Source: Periplaneta americana (Eukaryota > Arthropoda > Insecta > Blattodea > Blattidae). From it: a stretch of DNA of 64,000 bases. The stretch is from positions 8,997,001 through 9,061,000 of the forward strand of contig NC_091123.1 of the NCBI RefSeq assembly GCF_040183065.1, given 5' to 3'. A program made the position numbers and the translations under genes. Below, piece by piece: positions 59,728 to 64,000 of this stretch; position 1 is the stretch's first letter, and every line of letters begins with the position of its first letter. The notes beneath the pieces were generated by a model that saw only the letters and a program-made list of their open reading frames with translations, made no database searches and was not told the DNA's origin.

Positions 59728-61938
59728 AGAACGTGTGTCTATTATTTTTAATATCAATATCCATAGCTGTATTTCTCATAATTAGGGAGTCATATTTTAC
59801 AGTTCATAATCAAATGCTCTTGTAAAGTATAGAGTTGTCTTCTGCTGTTACATAAAATAATGTTAAACAGGTTTTTGATATCACTTTTCCTTCTAACAGA
59901 GACAACAATATCCATTTATTGCGAAAAATGATCATATGGGACACGTCATAATTACAAAATTTATTACAACATAAGTTACAAATAATTCCAAAATTAATAA
60001 TTTTCGTTAATGGTGATAACTTCTCTGGACATCACATTTTACTAATGGTTTTATAAATGCGGGATGGGCTATCTTGGACCAAGGTGTGTTTTGTAGCATT
60101 TATCAGAGGGATTTCCCTTTTCCTCTTTGCCAATATACTTTTATCCCATCAATGATGATAATTTTATCCCAACTGCATTTTCCTATAAATGAATTTGTGA
60201 ATATTAATCTTTTTATTTGGGTGTATATTAAATTATTTTGCTTAGATATATACGTTGAATAATAGTTCAAGAAAATGAACTATAATAATCAGAGATATCA
60301 TTCGTAACTGTTGCTAATTGTTGCCAAAAGGACGTAAAATATATGAGAAAATATCGTGACAGTTAAATTGGTATGTTAAGTAAACCATGTAGTGTCAGAG
60401 CAGACAATGTCATTTATTCTCACAAGGGATGTACTTGACCTCAAACATTCAGAACCGCACAAATACGTGCTTATAATATAAATCACTCATCAGAAAAATA
60501 GTGGTATGAGTCATTCCCGTGCAAAACTGCGCGTCTTACCACAAGATACATTTGAATGATCACCTATTCAAGGTCTAGAGAAGAATTTTGACAATGCGAG
60601 ATGCAAAATATTAATGTACTAGGTCCAAACACATACATATTTCAATGTCGCAACTATATTGCTACATTTCCCATCAACAGTGTCACAGATCTTTGCTTAA
60701 AATATTTATGATACCTGAACAACAAACTTTTTTTCTACTGACCTGATAGTGTTGCACAGCTATTCAGTCTTCAAAGAGCAAGTGTGAGGTTTAGGATTTC
60801 AATGAAGTGGTCAAAGCAAAGTGGAACTGAACAAAATACACATCTCACTAAGGCCATTTTTTCACATTCAACATCACTTCCGTATTCAAGCAATTCAATA
60901 TCAAATGCCACACTAATTACATTTTCAAATGATGACAGAATGTCAATGTCATAATCATAACCTACCTTTTGCCAAGCATATTGCAACATACAGTAGGCTT
61001 GTACTTTGGTGCAGAAAGTTGATTCACAGAGTGAATCTGATGATGAAGTTGTGATCATGTAACTTTGCTTGTGGTTTTTCACATTGCAGTCTTATAAAAT
61101 CAACGATCCTTTTCATATAGAGGTTATATTACCTAACAAGTACACACAGGAGGTTAGAAAAATTTTGTTGTCTATTGTTGATGAAAAATGACTTTGAAAT
61201 ATGTGTGTTTTTGATCCTATTATATTGATATTTTGCTTCAATGCGTTGTTAGAGTTCTTCTCTTAGATCTTGAATAGGTGATCATTCAAATGTCTCCTGT
61301 GGTAAGACGCGCAATTTGCATGGGAATGACTCATACCACTGTTTTTGTGATGAGCGATTTATATTCTTGAGCGTTCAAGGTCAAGTACATTCCTTGTCAG
61401 AGAGATGCGAAAATTAAAAAATAGATAATAATTAATATTTGACATTGCAAAGGCATCTGGAATTTTTAAAGACAAAGCTTGGCTCTGTATTAAAGACGTA
61501 CACACTGTTGTGTGTAGTATTTTAGTATTATGCAAAAGATATAATACATTTTAAAATGCAATTCTTCAATCTGAAGAATCCAAAAATGGAAAAATTTAGT
61601 ACATGGTGCCATTAAAAAAAAATATCTTTGGTATATCCTTTATAATAATGAAAAGTATAGTTTTCAGATATTCCTCTTTTCCTCTCTGTAATTTTTGTCT
61701 GCAGAGTTTCTTCATAAAATTAAAACTAGGAAAGCTACAAGCAGTGTTGCATACATTTTAGCAATCTAACCTGAGTGTAGTTGTTTCTAACAAGATGTGT
61801 TGGAATGTGTTGCAGTGTGAGGTCATATTCGTGCCTTGTGGCCACATGTGCACGTGTATAAAGTGTGCAGAGTTGGTGCAGGAGTGTCCAATGTGCAGGA
61901 GCCAGATCGAGCGGAAGATCCGCGCCATACTGCCGTAA
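32191..61938 (+). CDS. LRSAM1: E3 ubiquitin ligase LRSAM1 orthologue, 15 exons, 720 residues
   Basis: Fifteen exons (listed below) join to 2163 nt, 720 residues plus stop; the human protein is 723. Order: LRRs (about 40-195), coiled coil (about 225-540), SAM (about 560-628), PSAP motif (653-656), RING (673-707). From recall of the human protein, it aligns end to end, for example FWLRQYQRLL against YWLIQYQRLL. In mammals LRSAM1 binds TSG101 through PTAP/PSAP motifs, ubiquitinates it to control ESCRT-I sorting, and marks intracellular bacteria for autophagy; the same roles are inferred here. All eight RING zinc ligands are present, so the product should be active. The ATG has an AAAC upstream context. 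Introns 6 and 14 use GC donors. The gene spans 29.7 kb because its introns are full of repeats. Confidence 0.95.
32358..32471 (+). CDS. LRSAM1: LRSAM1 exon 2 (residues 27-64)
   Basis: Acceptor TCTGCAG, donor CAG|GTATGG, phase 0. Contains the first LRR-like unit (VFDLSDCDLKTVPSGIY). Intron 2 is 81 bp. Confidence 0.93.
32553..32681 (+). CDS. LRSAM1: LRSAM1 exon 3 (residues 65-107), LRRs
   Basis: Acceptor TTTACAG, donor AGG|GTAAGT, phase 0. Encodes LQILDLHSNSFVHLPNEIG, a full LRR. Confidence 0.94.
34028..34150 (-). mobile_element. LINE fragment of the 15285-16025 family
   Basis: About 120 bp closely resembles 15527-15645 (shared block AACAGCTTCATTTCTTATTC onwards). It lies in LRSAM1 intron 3. 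Confidence 0.75.
34401..34701 (+). CDS. LRSAM1: LRSAM1 exon 4 (residues 108-207), LRRs
   Basis: Acceptor GTGCAG, donor AAG|GTGAGT, phase 1. Four LRR units with the LxxLxLxxNxLxxLP pattern, then HPPANVVEQGVVAIMQFLAE, which matches the human YPP...GTAAILQFL cap. Confidence 0.95.
34825..35400 (+). mobile_element. LINE fragment (CR1/Jockey-like) in intron 4
   Basis: The plus strand reads KYLGVYMDESLKWNVQVTHA, then HFNYCDILLTYLNSNVAQRL and, after frame changes, a C-terminal AIRFWNSLPSSLR. These are thumb and C-terminal parts of a reverse transcriptase. A TA microsatellite follows at about 35457-35500. Confidence 0.75.
35457..35500. repeat. TA dinucleotide microsatellite
   Basis: An uninterrupted run in intron 4. 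Confidence 0.95.
36050..36210 (+). mobile_element. hAT-like MITE (145 bp) with 8-bp target duplication
   Basis: The element is 36058-36202, ends CAGTGGTCATCAGCAC and the complement CAGCAGTCATCAGCAC. Flanks are CTCTAGGT and CACTAGGT, an 8-bp duplication with one difference. Homologous to the MITE at 8228-8409. It sits about 130 bp upstream of LRSAM1 exon 5. Confidence 0.85.
36339..36445 (+). CDS. LRSAM1: LRSAM1 exon 5 (residues 208-243)
   Basis: Acceptor TGATCAG, donor CAG|GTGAGT. Encodes LGVEYSSPSEL (human LEYYPPSQ) and the start of the coiled coil (MDWEEKDRSFQ). Confidence 0.92.
36999..37041 (+). other. Hammerhead-ribozyme-like motif in intron 5
   Basis: In order: CTGAAGA (36999-37005), one extra A, GGCC paired with GGCC (37007-37010, 37018-37021) around a 7-nt loop, GAAA (37022-37025), then ACCTG paired with CAGGT (37025-37029, 37035-37039) around TTAAC, then A37040. 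This matches a type I hammerhead core (CUGANGA, helix II, GAAA, helix III, U-H) except for the extra base, and helix I pairing is weak. Such motifs are known from Penelope-like retroelements. Activity is doubtful. Confidence 0.45.
37708..37737 (+). CDS. LRSAM1: LRSAM1 exon 6, 30-bp microexon with GC donor
   Basis: Acceptor ATTCTAG; encodes AKILQLERLK (residues 244-253), coiled coil, matching human KMLEKLEFER in position. The donor is AAG|GCATGT, a GC-AG intron. The only nearby GT (about 37742) would shift frame into a stop in exon 7, so the GC donor is required. Confidence 0.8.
38377..39095 (-). mobile_element. RNase H-bearing LINE 3' end with a tiny 5' inversion
   Basis: The minus frame at 38396-39082 encodes RNase H (VILSDSKAAILSIVS, WIPSHCGTLGNENADALAKK) and a C-terminal CPLCNSNQEMDSEHLKIC zinc-finger-like segment. 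The 3' tail is AAC-type (38384-38394). At the 5' end a 30-bp stretch is repeated in inverted form (39007-39036 against 39052-39081). Flanks TACTAATTGTTGTT (38377-38390) and TACTAATGTTGTT (39083-39095) look like a target duplication with one indel. Confidence 0.85.
39165..40112 (+). mobile_element. Second RNase H-bearing LINE fragment
   Basis: The plus strand shows YTDGSLNPNNGTSGAGYY, then (frame 39308-40039) ELLAIDAALQ, CMLTDSKGAIFNI and RIPSHCGIPGNEKVDNIAKQ, the four acidic-residue boxes of RNase H, and a CLWCNTHDEDLEHILLYC zinc-finger-like end, stop at 40037-40039. The tail is a (GATT)n-type repeat near 40100-40112. It is 5'-truncated just before the RNase H domain and is from a different family than its neighbour at 38377-39095. 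Confidence 0.83.
40113..41080. other. Intron 6 sequence, nothing recognised
   Basis: No supported gene or repeat family. Confidence 0.45.
41084..41225 (+). pseudogene. Pogo-type transposase N-terminus relic (BrkDBD-like)
   Basis: From ATG 41084 the frame reads HMVSFKLDVLVITKKNGMRA and VSHQFTV, then a stop where relatives have Ser, then PNMIRYGEIRKKK. This matches the Brinker-type DNA-binding start of pogo-like transposases (SF-KL-V...NG-RAA...F-V...M-R-W). Only the first 45 or so codons remain. Confidence 0.6.
41249..41580 (-). pseudogene. Pogo/Tigger-type element relic (psq-like HTH)
   Basis: The minus strand encodes MLNIISDIEHGLSQADVGRQ HSLSKSTVSD, the pipsqueak-type helix-turn-helix typical of Tigger transposases. 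At 41251 the plus strand reads CAGACAACCCCGGATATAAT, resembling a Tigger terminal repeat. The catalytic region is missing. Confidence 0.6.
42047..42148 (+). CDS. LRSAM1: LRSAM1 exon 7 (residues 254-287)
   Basis: Acceptor TTTACAG, donor CGG|GTGAGT, phase 0. EQKQQELLSLERDMEEHQKK coiled coil. Confidence 0.9.
42319..42706 (+). repeat. Interspersed retroposon with (GAT)n tail, intron 7
   Basis: A block with a short inverted segment (CTCGAGGGTTCACAA near 42354 against TTGTGAACTATTAAAACTCGAG near 42380) ends GAGGCTCAAATTGGGCTGTA then (GAT)n at 42687-42704. The tail suggests a LINE or SINE 3' end. Family not named. Confidence 0.55.
43371..43800 (-). mobile_element. LINE, RTE-like (copy 4), 5'-truncated
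   Basis: The minus frame reads [37 protein letters not shown] and, in the same frame, WEDNIKMDLREVGYDGRDW. Copies 2 and 3 have a frame change here; this copy does not. The 3' tail is (TAAG)n (43371-43392 on plus). It lies in LRSAM1 intron 7. Confidence 0.87.
43867..44020. mobile_element. MITE fragment, family of 14917-15145
   Basis: Shares AGACCTATGTATAAAA, GGACCATGTTTAGAAATTAG and AACATCATTTATGGTTGC with the MITE in lectin intron 1, and has a short internal inverted repeat around TGATGTTCTCTTGTTT. Confidence 0.75.
44109..44217 (+). CDS. LRSAM1: LRSAM1 exon 8 (residues 288-323)
   Basis: Acceptor TTGCAG, donor AAG|GTCAGT, phase 1. LLEDLIEQQNRLESEIHRIQ coiled coil. A MITE (43867-44020) ends less than 100 bp upstream. 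Confidence 0.9.
44386..44728 (+). mobile_element. tRNA-derived SINE in intron 8
   Basis: A-box-like GGCCACGCTAGTGCATTGG (44388-44406) and B-box-like GGTTTGATCC (44427-44436), then a non-tRNA body. The 3' end lies about 40 bp before LRSAM1 exon 9. A truncated tRNA-like start (GCCACCGATGTAGCTCAGG, about 44268) precedes it. Confidence 0.72.
44769..44933 (+). CDS. LRSAM1: LRSAM1 exon 9 (residues 324-378)
   Basis: Acceptor CTTCAG, donor TCA|GTAAGT, phase 1. Ends YQRKDVI, aligning with human RRRDVAS. A SINE ends about 40 bp upstream of the acceptor. Confidence 0.92.
45407..46756 (+). mobile_element. Non-autonomous Helitron (1350 bp) in intron 9
   Basis: The 5' end is TCTTAATATATAAAATTG preceded by A. 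The 3' end is CTAG followed by T, preceded by a GC-rich hairpin at 46727-46744 (ACCC-A-GGC, loop AAC, GCC-GGGT), 8 bp before CTAG. These are the defining Helitron signs: insertion between A and T, no inverted repeats, 3' hairpin and CTRR. No Rep/helicase is present. A 97-codon minus frame (46182-46475) is inside, function unknown. A TATG/TG microsatellite lies at about 45434-45470. Confidence 0.85.
47245..47700 (-). mobile_element. Old RNase H LINE fragment in intron 9
   Basis: The plus strand resembles 38570-39000 (for example CAATCTAAACAAAGCTACAG and AGATTTTCGTGGT), at clearly lower identity. It is a decayed copy of the same LINE family, ending about 70 bp before exon 10. Confidence 0.7.
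47771..47870 (+). CDS. LRSAM1: LRSAM1 exon 10 (residues 379-411)
   Basis: Acceptor GTGCAG, donor TCA|GTGAGT, phase 2. NAMEALLEEECLREKKLREY coiled coil. Confidence 0.9.
48470..48755. repeat. Degenerate short tandem repeat, intron 10
   Basis: Phrases like GATAGCTA(A/G)GTGATA and GTGACAAG(C/G)TTAGAG recur three to four times at about 50-70 bp intervals with strong divergence. Confidence 0.45.
49018..50318. mobile_element. Twin-primed (5'-inverted) RNase H LINE with 15-bp target duplication
   Basis: Identical 15-bp flanks TACAGTAGTGAATAT lie at 49018-49032 and 50304-50318. Inside, 49033-49128 is the 3' end of the LINE in minus orientation (AAC tail, matches 38391-38487), and 49129-50303 is an upstream part in plus orientation: reverse-transcriptase thumb (YLGVIFDSKLTWSNHL), then RNase H (frame 49390-50388; YTDGSL, SDSKAAI, HWIPSHCGILGNENADALAK). 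One frame change lies near 49386. The open frame continues past 50318 into host DNA. This is the classic product of twin priming. It lies in LRSAM1 intron 10. Confidence 0.93.
50763..51006 (+). CDS. LRSAM1: LRSAM1 exon 11 (residues 412-493)
   Basis: The start was chosen by frame: upstream AG sites at 50742 and 50748 would put exon 10's two leftover bases into a stop, whereas the AG ending at 50762 restores frame (CAG, then QMESDRQLEEML). That choice gives 64 residues to the next conserved block against 65 in human. The polypyrimidine tract before it is weak. Donor ATG|GTGAGT, phase 0. Confidence 0.85.
51100..53135 (+). repeat. Pyrimidine-rich minisatellite with 80/160-bp higher-order structure
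   Basis: From about 51660 to 53130 an 80-bp monomer repeats about 18 times. Two variants alternate: A (GTTCCCCTTGTTCAG) and B (ATTCCCCTTGTTCAT), giving a 160-bp dimer period. Order from 51761: B A B A B B B A B A, then after a 3-bp loss near 52510 B A B A B A B. The stretch 51100-51660 is a degenerate precursor of shorter CTTGTATTCCC-type units. The plus-strand monomer lacks stop codons in every frame, so three long open frames (up to 658 codons) are artefacts. It lies in intron 11. Confidence 0.95.
53371..53606. mobile_element. Small TIR element (about 236 bp) in intron 11
   Basis: The left end CTCGGGAAAAGTGGCACAAG (53381-53400) matches the complement of the right end near 53575-53600 (CTTGGGAAAAGTGGCATAAG). 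No transposase. The 117-codon open frame crossing its right end is not a gene. Confidence 0.65.
54276..54407 (+). CDS. LRSAM1: LRSAM1 exon 12 (residues 494-537)
   Basis: Acceptor TTGCAG, donor GAG|GTCAGC, phase 0. MELSEKRVVLSALLMDLLAQ aligns with human MISEQRWALSSLLQQLL. Confidence 0.92.
54848..55070 (+). mobile_element. tRNA-derived SINE, 5'-truncated (same family as 19592-19842)
   Basis: B box GGTTCGATTCC at 54873-54883 and the body AGTTACCTGGTTGAGG and GCTGGGTAACTTTAGGTGC. The A box is missing. It lies in intron 12. Confidence 0.88.
55415..55690 (+). mobile_element. tRNA-derived SINE, second family
   Basis: A box TGGGCTAGTGG (55426-55436) and B box GGTTCGATTCC (55470-55480), spaced as in a tRNA, then a non-tRNA body with AAATTAGGCTTAGGTTTAAG. 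It lies in intron 12. Confidence 0.88.
55691..56929. other. Rest of intron 12, nothing recognised
   Basis: No supported gene or repeat family. Confidence 0.45.
56930..57142 (+). CDS. LRSAM1: LRSAM1 exon 13 (residues 538-608), SAM domain
   Basis: Acceptor TTGCAG, donor GAG|GTGAGT, phase 0. GDFWLRQYQRLLDSRP leads into the SAM fold (LVLAGVIHCLPFLARWLG). Confidence 0.95.
58163..58378 (+). CDS. LRSAM1: LRSAM1 exon 14 (residues 609-680), SAM end, PSAP motif, first RING ligands, GC donor
   Basis: Acceptor TTGCAG. Encodes the last SAM helix, QPSAPPADDE (a PSAP late-domain motif that binds TSG101-type UEV domains in relatives) and ECVVCMDDK with the first two RING zinc ligands. The donor is AAG|GCAAGA, a second GC-AG intron. 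Without splicing the frame stays open for 132 more codons through a minisatellite. Confidence 0.9.
58400..58757. repeat. 57-bp minisatellite (left part) at the start of intron 14
   Basis: Four 57-bp units begin at 58526, 58583, 58640 and 58697 (unit start GAAACCACCACAGCCATTAC), nearly identical, after about 125 bp of degenerate ACC/ATT precursor. 57 is a multiple of 3, so frames stay open on both strands; the minus-strand repeat GFSNSDNDCVVMVGGNGCG is a shadow of this. It starts about 20 bp after the exon 14 GC donor. Confidence 0.92.
58777..59544. mobile_element. Outer mariner-like TIR element splitting the minisatellite
   Basis: The ends GTCTAGT-TATACAGTCAC (58777-58805) and the complement of 59514-59544 form imperfect inverted repeats of about 30 bp continuing to AAGCT. 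Minisatellite sequence of the same kind lies on both sides. The interior is almost entirely the second element. Confidence 0.7.
58834..59423. mobile_element. Inner mariner-like TIR element (590 bp)
   Basis: The ends CTGGGTGTTCAGTTCAAAGT and the complement of 59396-59423 are inverted repeats of about 28 bp. TA flanks both ends (58832-58833, 59424-59425). It has no recognisable transposase; an 83-codon frame (59063-59314) is unassigned. Confidence 0.78.
59552..59725. repeat. Minisatellite (right part) ending in an ATC microsatellite
   Basis: Continuation of the 58400-58757 repeat in degenerate form (CCATCACCACATAATCATTA, ACTGAAACCACCACAGCC), ending in (ATC)n at about 59688-59723. Confidence 0.88.
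60423..61396. mobile_element. Long-TIR DNA transposon (about 970 bp) in intron 14
   Basis: Arms 60423-60610 and 61222-61396 are reverse complements at most positions (shared GTGGTATGAGTCATTCCC and TTTGAATGATCACCTATTCA). A 103-codon minus frame in the centre (60771-61082) has no recognised domain. Non-autonomous; superfamily unknown. Confidence 0.82.
61816..61938 (+). CDS. LRSAM1: LRSAM1 exon 15 (residues 681-720), rest of RING and stop
   Basis: Acceptor TTGCAG. CEVIFVPCGHMCTCIKCAEL and ECPMCRSQIERKIRAILP supply Cys 688, His 690, Cys 694, 697, 704 and 707 of a C3HC4 RING; TAA at 61936-61938. Human has IFLNCGHVCCCQQC at the same place. Confidence 0.95.
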   Translation, partial: CEVIFVPCGHMCTCIKCAELVQECPMCRSQIERKIRAILP

Positions 61939-64000
61939 CCACATCACGTGCTAGGAGGAGTGAGCATTGCATAACACTTTTCAAACACTTTTTTTACAAT
62001 TTAGTACTATTGGTCTGATGTTCTGAGCAATGTATTGTTAGAATTACTTCAGGACTGATAGTTATTGCTGTTGCCAAAACGAATGTCTTACTGTTACCAA
62101 GGAAACCAGTCATCCATGCTGTTGTCATGACTGGTGGCATGTACGACAGTCTATCCAAAATTACTATTGCCCTCAACCTAAGCATTTAAAATTCTCGTGT
62201 TACTTCTTTATGATTGGTCAAGTTATTCCAACGTATTATCTCCAAACCATTTGTTTCAGTTGTCATCCTCAGTGCCACTGGATCTGAAATTGTGGGGTTT
62301 TAAACTCATACAAGGGCAATAGATTTAAAAACAGTGATAGGGGAATAATCGAATCCCTATCATTATATTGAACATTTATGCTGTTCGTGATAGTTATCAT
62401 GAGCATGGTTGGGACTATAAGGATGTTTGGGATTTGAAATAAAAGTTTGATAGGATTTCTGTCTTCATACTCCCCATATTTAAATTTAACAAGACAGAGC
62501 CTTCTCATTAACTACTTCATAATCGCTTCCTCATTCCATGAGGCCTGGTTTCGAAACAACAACGCAATTGAGAGTCGAAATGATTCACACATGAATATGA
62601 AGTGAATGAATTGTTTGAAATTGTAATGAATAATAATATGCCATTACAGAGAATTGGATTCATTTGGAAATTAATATGACAGTTAAGTACTCTAGATTTA
62701 GACTATGTTAAATTAACTTTCTATCATTATACTCCCCACACTTATAAATCACCCCATTTGTGTACGAATAATAATTTTTGGTTAATTTAAAATTAAGTTT
62801 TATATTTCATTAAGCTTTTACACGTTAAAAAACGTTTCACTTTAATCTTTTTCAACTCCATCTGATACCGAAATCGCAGATTTCACATGTGTTTTTAACA
62901 CGACCCCCATGTATACATTTTTCATTTATCAACATGTCATCGTTATTGTTGGAATTTCGTATAAAGAGCCTAGATGACATCCCAGAGGGTTGTACGGTTT
63001 CTTTCAGGAAATGCTGTGATGCATATAATCTTTTAAGTTATACAAACACAAGAGGATGAATCCGCTGACATAATAAGCATATGTTGCACATTCCATTTGA
63101 TCACTGTTGTAGTGGAAGCATAACCTGGGCCATGAATGAACAAATGAGGCTCTTTAACTAATGAATCCATTGCGAGTGGCATCGACACAATCCCCGTAAG
63201 GGGCAATGTTGTAATCTTTGTTACAATTTTTCTCGAGTGGAACACAGTAAAACATTCCATGTTAAAAAATTCCCTGTGATGTTCTCTTGACCTCGCTATA
63301 GGAGGAGGCAGTATGGCAGCACCATGGTTCAACAGCCTCTTTACCCTCGGAAAGAACCGGTACTCAATTTGATACAAGGCTGGATGCACCTGGAAGATAT
63401 GATGACGAGAGAAATCTCATCACCACCCAGTTTTAGAGGAGATAAAAATTCTTAGCAGGTCTTCTTTCAGGAGGGAAGTAAAACTGCGAGAACTATAGCA
63501 CGTAAAAATAACAAAAGAGTCTGTCCCTAATAGAGGACACCAGGCAAAATTTGCTGGCCATATCTCTTTCACGTCAAATCTTGGAAACCCACTTCGGCTT
63601 GTATCACCTTTCATTTGTAATCAGTATCATACTAGAAAATGTGATAGGATAATTATGAATCTTCTAAATACTTATGAAATGTCTGTGTCCTTCATATTGT
63701 AAATTTTTATACTGAACAACAATGTAATTTTTTTATCTCAACAATAACTCTTCACTTTCTACAATTTAATTTCACTCCTGTCAACAATGGGATTTGCTCT
63801 CCGCACAGCAACACAGCGTTCGTTATTGCACTCCACAGATGACAATGACAATTTACTTGTATTATTGAGAACAATAATGAACTGTTAATCTTAACTAATA
63901 TTCACAAAGCACTATTTACAACACAGAACTGTCAGTTCTCAGTTCACAGCTCGTTTGTCTTGGCTAGTTCTTCTAGCTCAGTCGCTCGCGTTCACAGAAT
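61939..64000. other. 3' UTR and downstream DNA, no further gene recognised
   Basis: Begins with the LRSAM1 3' UTR. A 118-codon minus frame at 63033-63389 and a 64-codon one at 63420-63614 have no recognised domain and look like interspersed-repeat sequence. Nothing else could be supported. Confidence 0.5.
62438..62443 (+). terminator. LRSAM1: Candidate polyadenylation signal of LRSAM1
   Basis: AATAAA 500 bp after the stop codon, the first canonical one I found. It would give a 3' UTR of about 0.5 kb. Confidence 0.35.

Noticed and set aside
63033-63389. 118-codon minus frame as a gene
   Set aside because: No recognised domain and no splice or promoter logic; the surrounding sequence resembles interspersed repeat.
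1-64000. CRISPR arrays, operons, rRNA, LTR retroviruses or Polintons
   Set aside because: None seen; tandem repeats here are satellites without CRISPR spacer structure, and no LTR pair, gag, env or capsid sequence was recognised.

Overview
The window looks like part of a large, repeat-rich insect genome, most probably a cockroach (Periplaneta-like). The evidence is two spliced insect-type genes with short GT-AG or GC-AG bounded exons, AT-rich non-coding DNA, several tRNA-derived SINEs, several LINE families, and dense terminal-inverted-repeat DNA transposons. The species call rests on my recognition of the repeat families, not on a search. No bacterial genes, rRNA, true tRNA gene, CRISPR array or LTR/virus-like element was recognised.

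Layout. 1-13.7 kb is non-genic: a perfect 264-bp-arm palindrome (1545-2086), trinucleotide microsatellites, a TTTA-type low-complexity tract (5965-6700), a mariner-type element interrupted by a hAT-type MITE (7684-8683), a SINE and two LINEs. 13.8-22.6 kb holds a three-exon gene on the + strand for a secreted protein of 233 residues with an N-terminal PAN/apple-like module and a C-type lectin domain lacking the usual calcium/sugar motifs. Its 6.5-kb first intron is packed with MITEs, a LINE and a SINE. 22.6-32.2 kb is non-genic (degenerate tandem repeat, mariner relics, LINE).

32.2-61.9 kb is a complete 15-exon gene on the + strand encoding a 720-residue orthologue of the E3 ubiquitin ligase LRSAM1: leucine-rich repeats, long coiled coil, SAM domain, PSAP motif and C-terminal RING. 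All exon junctions keep frame, and two introns (6 and 14) use GC donors. Its introns carry two LINE insertions with 5' inversions, one with an exact 15-bp target duplication, a Helitron, a hAT MITE with 8-bp duplication, pogo-type relics, a hammerhead-like motif, SINEs, a 2-kb pyrimidine-rich minisatellite with 80/160-bp higher-order periodicity, and a 57-bp coding-frame-compatible minisatellite split by nested mariner-like elements. 62-64 kb is downstream sequence with no recognised gene.

The two genes are not an operon. Both products can be linked to pathogen handling (a secreted lectin-like protein; an ESCRT/xenophagy ubiquitin ligase), but the adjacency is probably incidental. I see no clear novel multi-gene system. 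The items most worth a second look are the LRSAM1 intron-14 arrangement, the higher-order minisatellite, the perfect palindrome, the hammerhead-like motifs, and the twin-primed LINE insertions.
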